This document shows positions 59,402-64,000 of a DNA stretch of 64,000 bases, piece after piece. The stretch's first letter is position 1. The number at the start of each line of letters is the position of its first letter. The translations under genes and the position numbers were made by a program. The notes beneath the pieces are model-generated. The model was given only the letters and a program-made list of their open reading frames with translations. It did not search any database and was not told the DNA's origin. Source of the stretch: Methanococcoides alaskense (GTDB lineage: Archaea; Halobacteriota; Methanosarcinia; Methanosarcinales; Methanosarcinaceae). The stretch spans positions 62,001-126,000 of the forward strand of contig NZ_JAVDQI010000002.1 of the NCBI RefSeq assembly GCF_031454185.1, read 5' to 3'.

Positions 59402-60196
59402 ATGAGCATAATGCAAAAAATAGCTAACATTCCTGAAGAACTCATTGGGAATGTCCCCAAGCGATTCGATATTATAGGTGATATTGCGGTCGTTTCTATT
59501 CCTGCTGAGCTGGAGCTTTACAAATTACCTGTGGCAGAACATATTGCTTCAATGAGGGGGAATATTCGCGGTGTGCTCAATAAGGTCACCAGACTTGAAG
59601 GTGAGGATAGGGTTGCTGGGTTCGAGGTCTTGTTAGGGGGTGAGCCGGTTACCACTCATGAGGAGTTTGGTTTTAGTTATAGGATGGACCTGCGTGAAGT
59701 TTTCTTTAACGGAAGGCTTGCTTTTGAAAGGCAGAGGGTGTCTTCCAAAGTGAGGGCAGGTGAAGATGTCATTGTTCCGTTCTGTGGCATTGGTCCTTTT
59801 GCTATACCTGCTGCAGCAAAGGGTGCAAAAGTGGTTGCAATTGAAAAGAACCCTCATGCATGTAGGTGGCTTTTTGAGAATGTGCGGTTGAACCAAGTTG
59901 GTGGTAACATTCATCCCATTCTGGGGGATGCATCGGATATTGGCAGTTTTCTTAAGGCTCGGTTCGACCGTGCGATTATCCCCACTCCTTATGGAATGGA
60001 TGGTTTTCTTGAGAAGTTGTTACCTTTTGTGAGAAAGGGTGGGAATGTTCATTTTTATGCTTTTAAGAAACGATCTCAAATAGAGGGATTGGTGGAAGAG
60101 TATTCTGATATGGGGCTTGATGTTGTTGAATCTCGAAGGTGTGGAAATATTGCGCCGAGTATTAGCCGTTGGGCGTTCGACATGGTCAAGGAGTGA
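59402..60196 (+). CDS. Trm5-like class I methyltransferase
   Basis: A 264-aa SAM-dependent methyltransferase. The Trm5/Taw22-type core is visible: REVFFNGRLAFERQRV, then motif I VIVPFCGIGPFAIPAA and AIEKNPHACRWLFENV. At the catalytic-loop place, where Trm5 normally has a short N-(L/P)-P type motif, this protein has IIPTPYGMDGFL. It is also shorter than typical Trm5 (about 330 aa), without the N-terminal D1 domain. tRNA G37 methylation or wyosine-related modification is possible but not certain. It starts 25 nt after the aldehyde dehydrogenase stop. Confidence 0.82.
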   Translation: MSIMQKIANIPEELIGNVPKRFDIIGDIAVVSIPAELELYKLPVAEHIASMRGNIRGVLNKVTRLEGEDRVAGFEVLLGGEPVTTHEEFGFSYRMDLREVFFNGRLAFERQRVSSKVRAGEDVIVPFCGIGPFAIPAAAKGAKVVAIEKNPHACRWLFENVRLNQVGGNIHPILGDASDIGSFLKARFDRAIIPTPYGMDGFLEKLLPFVRKGGNVHFYAFKKRSQIEGLVEEYSDMGLDVVESRRCGNIAPSISRWAFDMVKE

Positions 60197-60319
60197 TAAT
60201 GTTTCAGAAATATTGTGTGAGTCCATTAATTATCATTTCTTAATGGGATGGGTGTTCGTTCGTGAAGACCTATGAAGTGAAAAAGAGTTAATAAAATATT
60301 GTGCATTGGAGTTATTTTT

Positions 60320-61759
60320 ATGACAGAAGATAATGAGGGTCAGGTCGCTGGTATGAGTATTGTTATAGTTTGTTCTACTGTGGACCCGGCAAGTCAGAAT
60401 ATAAAAGAGCATTTGCTAAAGCTCAGAGATTGGGTCGAAATGAGTGTTCCAGATGGTATCTTTGATGACCTTTCTGCGGTGTATCGGAGTGGGAATTTTC
60501 ATATTGTCGAGGTTACTGAACATCATATCTATCAGGATGGGATCGACAGGAAGATCAAAGAGGCAGGTTTGCCATGCGATCTTCTCATTTTCGCTTCCAA
60601 ACATAAAAGTGCTGATGGCAGGCGGCTTTTGACTGCACACTTTACGGGGAATCCGGGTTCTGCTGATTTTGGTGGGTATCCTGGTGAGCTTTCTAAGGCT
60701 GCTCCGTTCGCGCTCCGCTGCTTGCTTAGGAATATGGCCGAGCTGTCGGAGGGCATCGGGTTCGATGTTTCTATGGAGTCTACTCATCATGGACCTTCTG
60801 ATCTTGATGTCCCTTCGGTCTATGCGGAGATCGGTAGCTCTGAGGTGGAGTGGGTCTATTTGGATGCGGGGGAGGTCGTTGCACGTTCTATCCTTTCCGT
60901 GAGACTGGGAAGTTGTCCTGTGGCTCTTGGATTTGGGGGTGGGCACTACGCTGCAAGACAATCCGGGATCGTTCTGGGCTCGGATGTTTCGTTCGGTCAT
61001 AATTTCCCGAACTATCAGCTTCAATTTGTTGATGGGGATATGTTCAGGAAGGCAGTTGAGAGGTCGGGTGCAGATATTGTGTATTGTGACAGGAAGGCGA
61101 TGTCCTCTGAGGAGAAGAAACGGATAAATGAGCTTGCAGATGAATGTGGGCTTGAGGTATTGAGGGAAAGTGACATCAAAGAGATGGACGGGGTCTGCTG
61201 GGATGTTTTCAGGATATTTTGGCATAAGGTTCGGGATGAGGGTCTTTCCGGGCGGGTAAAGGTCCCTGCTGGGATGAAGGATAAGTTGAGTGGGAATGCT
61301 TGCGATATTTTTGAGTTCGATGTGTCTAATGTTGTTACTGTTGTAGTTGACAATGAACTTCTCAAATTGGTAAGGTCTGTTGATGTAGGTGGTGTGAAAA
61401 GGCTGCTTAATATGTCGAATATTATCTATTCGGAACGCGATGATGCAACAATATCAAATCATTTCTATACTTTCTGGAATCGTGATGCAGAGAACTTCCT
61501 TACCTTTATTGTAGATGAATGCATTAAAATACTAAAAGGGCGTTATGGTTCTGAATACGTTTTCGAAGAAAATGTGTTGTATATTTCGGATGAGAGATTC
61601 AGTCCTGAGCTCGCGCGAAAGTGGGGAGTTCCTTCCGGTCCTATGTTTGGGAAACTGGCAAAAGGTCAGTCCGTTATGATCGAGGGTACCACTATCCGAC
61701 CAGAAATGGTCCATGAGAGAACACAGAAGAGTTTTGTGTTAAGGAATGCGATCTTTTGA
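60320..61759 (+). CDS. dtdA: D-aminoacyl-tRNA deacylase, archaeal/plant type
   Basis: Removes D-amino acids from tRNA. The family core (DTD2) fills about residues 12-290: SIVIVCSTVDPASQNI, THHGPSDLDVPSVYAEIGS, FGGGHYAARQ. The remaining 190 residues (from VCWDVFRIFW) are an extension that I do not assign. The ATG at 60320 has GGAG 8 nt upstream and is chosen over the earlier in-frame start at 60299; a later ATG (MSIVIV) is also possible. It is upstream of ftsZ on the same strand but with an independent TATA-like element before ftsZ. Confidence 0.88.
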   Translation: MTEDNEGQVAGMSIVIVCSTVDPASQNIKEHLLKLRDWVEMSVPDGIFDDLSAVYRSGNFHIVEVTEHHIYQDGIDRKIKEAGLPCDLLIFASKHKSADGRRLLTAHFTGNPGSADFGGYPGELSKAAPFALRCLLRNMAELSEGIGFDVSMESTHHGPSDLDVPSVYAEIGSSEVEWVYLDAGEVVARSILSVRLGSCPVALGFGGGHYAARQSGIVLGSDVSFGHNFPNYQLQFVDGDMFRKAVERSGADIVYCDRKAMSSEEKKRINELADECGLEVLRESDIKEMDGVCWDVFRIFWHKVRDEGLSGRVKVPAGMKDKLSGNACDIFEFDVSNVVTVVVDNELLKLVRSVDVGGVKRLLNMSNIIYSERDDATISNHFYTFWNRDAENFLTFIVDECIKILKGRYGSEYVFEENVLYISDERFSPELARKWGVPSGPMFGKLAKGQSVMIEGTTIRPEMVHERTQKSFVLRNAIF

Positions 61760-61787
61760 ACGATGTAGATAAATATAATACTTATCT

Positions 61788-61796
61788 CTATATATT
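61788..61796 (+). promoter_or_regulatory. TATA box of ftsZ
   Basis: CTATATATT lies about 60 nt before the ftsZ ATG (61851), predicting a start near 61818 and a leader that holds the GGAGG site. Confidence 0.45.
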
Positions 61797-61850
61797 ACGA
61801 ATATCAATATTCCATACATTTGATCATGTTGCTATAGTGGAGGATATATT

Positions 61851-62957
61851 ATGAAATCCATAGTAGAAGAGGCATTAGCTCGATCTGTAGAAGAGACGCA
61901 AATCCGTTCCAGCGACGTTTCACAATCTGATAATGTTAATGCGGAACTTGAGGCAATGCTGAAAGATCTGCAGACTAACATCAAGGTTGTAGGATGTGGC
62001 GGAGGGGGTTCGAACAGCGCTCAGCGTATGCAACAGGAAGGCATCAAAGGTGCTGAAGTCGTTGCTGTGAACACGGATGCTCAGCATCTTTTGAACGTTA
62101 CTACCGAAAGGAAGATCCTTATTGGTAAGAAGAAGACAAGGGGTCTTGGTGCAGGTAGTCTGCCTCAGATCGGTGAGGATGCTGCACTTGAGAGCATCGA
62201 TGAGGTGCGTTCGATAGTGGATGGCTCTGATATGGTGTTCATTACTGCAGGCCTTGGTGGCGGTACCGGAACAGGTTCCGCTCCAGTTGTCGCAGAGGCT
62301 GCAAGGGATGCTGGTGCTTTGACGATCGCTGTGGTAACTCTTCCATTCTCCGTAGAGGGGCATGTAAGGCGTGAGAACGCAGAAGCAGGTCTTGAAAGGC
62401 TCAGGGATGTCGCTGATACTGTCATTGTCGTTCCGAACGATAAACTTCTTGAGGTTGTTCCAAGGTTGCCATTGCAGGCAGCGTTCAAGGTTTCCGATGA
62501 GGTTCTGATGAGGGCTGTGAAAGGCATTACAGAGCTTATTACAAAACCGGGTCTTGTGAACCTTGATTTTGCTGATGTAAGGACCGTTATGCAAAACGGT
62601 GGCGTTGCAATGATAGGTCTTGGTGAGGCAGATGGTGAGAACAAGGCTGTAGAGTCTGTTCAGAAAGCATTGAGGAGTCCTCTTCTTGATGTGGACATCT
62701 CCGGTGCGACATCTGCTCTTGTGAATGTTGTCGGTGGTCCGGATATGACCATTGCAGAGGCTGAGAGCGTTGTTCAGGAAGTATATAGCAGGATCGATCC
62801 GAATGCAAGGTTGATCTGGGGTGCCCAGGTGGACCCTGATCTTGAAAATGCAGTGCGTACTATGCTTGTCGTTACTGGTGTGAGGTCCCCACAGATCTAC
62901 GGAAGTGGGAATTCCAAGAACGTGACGCGGAAATACGGGATCGATTTCGTAAAATGA
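61851..62957 (+). CDS. ftsZ: Cell division protein FtsZ
   Basis: A 368-aa tubulin homologue that forms the division ring. The GTP-binding G-box GGGTGTGSAP, the N-terminal GCGGGGSNSAQRM and the T7 loop with NLDFADVRTVMQNGG (catalytic Asp) are all present. The N-terminal 40 residues are charged and the C-terminus is short, with no clear FtsA/SepF-binding peptide beyond IYGSGNSKNVTRKYGIDFVK (last residues). GGAGG precedes the ATG. In Euryarchaeota ftsZ commonly stands before secE-nusG-rpl11, as here. Confidence 0.97.
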   Translation: MKSIVEEALARSVEETQIRSSDVSQSDNVNAELEAMLKDLQTNIKVVGCGGGGSNSAQRMQQEGIKGAEVVAVNTDAQHLLNVTTERKILIGKKKTRGLGAGSLPQIGEDAALESIDEVRSIVDGSDMVFITAGLGGGTGTGSAPVVAEAARDAGALTIAVVTLPFSVEGHVRRENAEAGLERLRDVADTVIVVPNDKLLEVVPRLPLQAAFKVSDEVLMRAVKGITELITKPGLVNLDFADVRTVMQNGGVAMIGLGEADGENKAVESVQKALRSPLLDVDISGATSALVNVVGGPDMTIAEAESVVQEVYSRIDPNARLIWGAQVDPDLENAVRTMLVVTGVRSPQIYGSGNSKNVTRKYGIDFVK

Positions 62958-63141
62958 TCAGGGGGTCTATCTCCTTATCTTTTTAATTTGTTCTGTATGA
63001 TACGGTGCTGTTCAATCGAAAGGTATTTTATTTAGTACGTTATTTAAACGATACTACAATTTTATAGTCGGATCGATCGTTGATGAATTGTATCGTATCA
63101 ACTCGTACATATCAATAATACTAAAACTGGTTGTGAAAAGT

Positions 63142-63351
63142 TTGGCAGAGAATATGTTAAAATCGGCTAAGATAAACCGCAATGTCGTTCAGATCCTTAA
63201 GTCATATATTAGGGTACTGAAATTATCCAAGAAGCCTTCCAGAGAGGAATTCCTCATGATCGCTAAGGTCGCTGGTGCCGGAATTCTTGTGATAGGCTTT
63301 GTTGGTTTCCTTATTTATGTGCTGTTGACAGTAGTTCCACAGTGGGTGTAA
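63142..63351 (+). CDS. secE: Protein translocase subunit SecE (Sss1-like)
   Basis: A 69-aa subunit of the Sec61/SecYE translocon. A helical N-terminal part (NRNVVQILKSYIRVLKLSKKPSREEF) leads to a single transmembrane helix (about 45-66). I start at the TTG at 63142; the frame is open to an upstream ATG at 63088, but family members begin near AENMLKSAKIN. NusG follows after 4 nt. The 184-nt gap 62958-63141 holds T-rich DNA and a probable TATA (GTTATTTAAAC) but no gene. Confidence 0.88.
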   Translation: MAENMLKSAKINRNVVQILKSYIRVLKLSKKPSREEFLMIAKVAGAGILVIGFVGFLIYVLLTVVPQWV

Positions 63352-63355
63352 TTTT

Positions 63356-63820
63356 ATGGGTGAAGATGCCGCTATATTTGTTGTAAAGACAACTGCAAAT
63401 CAGGAACGTTCGGTTGCTGCTATGCTGGCTCAGGTTGCAAAGAAGGATAATCTTGATATCAGGTCGATAATTGCTCCTGATGAGCTCAAAGGTTATGTAC
63501 TTCTGGAATCTTCCGATTCCGGAGCTGTTGAACAGGCGATCCAGACAGTTCCTCATGCAAGGACTGTTGTAAAAGGTCAGTCCAGTATAGCGGAGATCGA
63601 ACATTTCCTTACGCCAAAGCCAACCGTTACAGGTATTACGGAAGGTGCTATTGTCGAAGTGACCTCTGGTCCTTTCAAGGGTGAAAAGGCACGTGTGAAG
63701 CGTGTTGATGAAGGCCATGAAGAGATCACTGTGGAACTGTTCGATGCAGTCGTACCAATACCTATAACTATTCGTGGTGATACTGTACGGATACTTAGGA
63801 AAGAGGAAACAAATTCCTGA
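63356..63820 (+). CDS. nusG: Transcription factor Spt5/NusG
   Basis: A 154-aa elongation factor with an N-terminal NGN domain (FVVKTTANQERSVAAML, GYVLLESSDSGAVEQAI) that clamps RNA polymerase together with Spt4, and a C-terminal KOW domain (GAIVEVTSGPFKGEKARVKRVDE). Length and domains are normal. GGTGTAATTTT precedes the ATG. It lies 4 nt after secE. Confidence 0.96.
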   Translation: MGEDAAIFVVKTTANQERSVAAMLAQVAKKDNLDIRSIIAPDELKGYVLLESSDSGAVEQAIQTVPHARTVVKGQSSIAEIEHFLTPKPTVTGITEGAIVEVTSGPFKGEKARVKRVDEGHEEITVELFDAVVPIPITIRGDTVRILRKEETNS

Positions 63821-63897
63821 GTGAATAGATTCTATTCATATATCTAATCTATAAACTTATTTAATTAATTTATAAAATTTAAAAAGGTGTTGCTCGA

Positions 63898-64000
63898 ATG
63901 GCAAGTGTAGTAGAAGCATTGGTTCCTGGCGGTAAAGCAAATCCCGGTCCTCCACTGGGCCCTGCGTTAGGACCTCTTGGTGTTAATATTAAAGACGTGA
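63898..64000 (+). CDS. rpl11: Ribosomal protein uL11 (5' part, cut by window)
   Basis: Only the first 34 residues are present (MASVVEALVPGGKANPGPPL and on to PLGVNIKDV), which show the family's PGPPLGPALGPLGVN motif that contacts 23S rRNA in the GTPase centre. AAGGTGTTG precedes the ATG at good spacing. The order secE - nusG - rpl11 is typical of archaea. A TATA-like ATTTATAAAATT lies in the 77-nt spacer. Confidence 0.93.
   Translation, partial: MASVVEALVPGGKANPGPPLGPALGPLGVNIKDV

Overview
The window is chromosomal DNA of a methanogenic archaeon. The direct evidence is a seven-gene cluster of methyl-coenzyme M reductase (MCR) activation and methanogenesis-marker genes (20481-27363). Archaeal housekeeping genes support this: aIF5A, FEN-1, NOG1-like and Era-like GTPases, the FtsZ-SecE-NusG-L11 string, archaeal-type mevalonate genes and ribose-1,5-bisphosphate isomerase. 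Moderate G+C, PurH, many TATA-box promoters, GGAGG/GGTGA ribosome sites and frequent TTG/GTG starts fit the Methanosarcinaceae. A Methanococcoides- or Methanolobus-like genus is my inference from gene content, not a sequence match.

Layout. 1-2000: reverse-strand nnr / 59-aa protein / moaC (cut by the left edge). 2100-5700: RCK-DHH phosphoesterase, YkgJ-type Cys-cluster protein, aconitase-family large subunit. 5850-9000: two CBS proteins, hisE, NOG1-like GTPase. 9000-12300: reverse operon Era-like GTPase / DUF2073 / unknown / hxlB / aminotransferase. 12400-16100: AbrB-PhoU regulator, then reverse operon aIF5A / agmatinase / HVO_0476-type zinc protein / pcm. 16300-19300: matrixin protease, response regulator-histidine kinase, nuclease-OB lipoprotein. 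19400-27900: HAD protein, then atwA-mmp3-mmp6-mmp5-mmp15-mmp17-mmp7 plus a carboxymuconolactone-decarboxylase-family gene, closed by a strong terminator.

27900-40000 is the more accessory part: presenilin-like protease, FEN-1, phosphoglycerate mutase, a MacB-like ABC operon with a secreted partner and a structured leader, a membrane-anchored winged-helix regulator with a lipoprotein, and two secreted helical-repeat proteins. 40000-49000: methyltransferase, MATE exporter, UbiA prenyltransferase, FilR1-like regulator, purH, a multidomain PAPS-reductase-like Fe-S protein and a Cas4-like protein without a normal active site. 49000-53000: mevalonate entry operon (XRE regulator, HMG-CoA synthase, thiolase, DUF35 scaffold, CYTH protein). 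53000-64000: metG, sppA, R15P isomerase, aldehyde dehydrogenase, Trm5-like methyltransferase, D-aminoacyl-tRNA deacylase, ftsZ, secE, nusG and the start of rpl11.

I found no tRNA or rRNA gene, CRISPR array, insertion sequence, prophage or replication origin. The best candidates for something under-described are the MCR-activation operon with its co-transcribed redox-type eighth gene and two promoter dyads, the Cas4-like protein with a lost nuclease site beside the PUA/PAPS-reductase/ferredoxin fusion, the structured leader of the ABC operon, and the tandemly duplicated secreted proteins.
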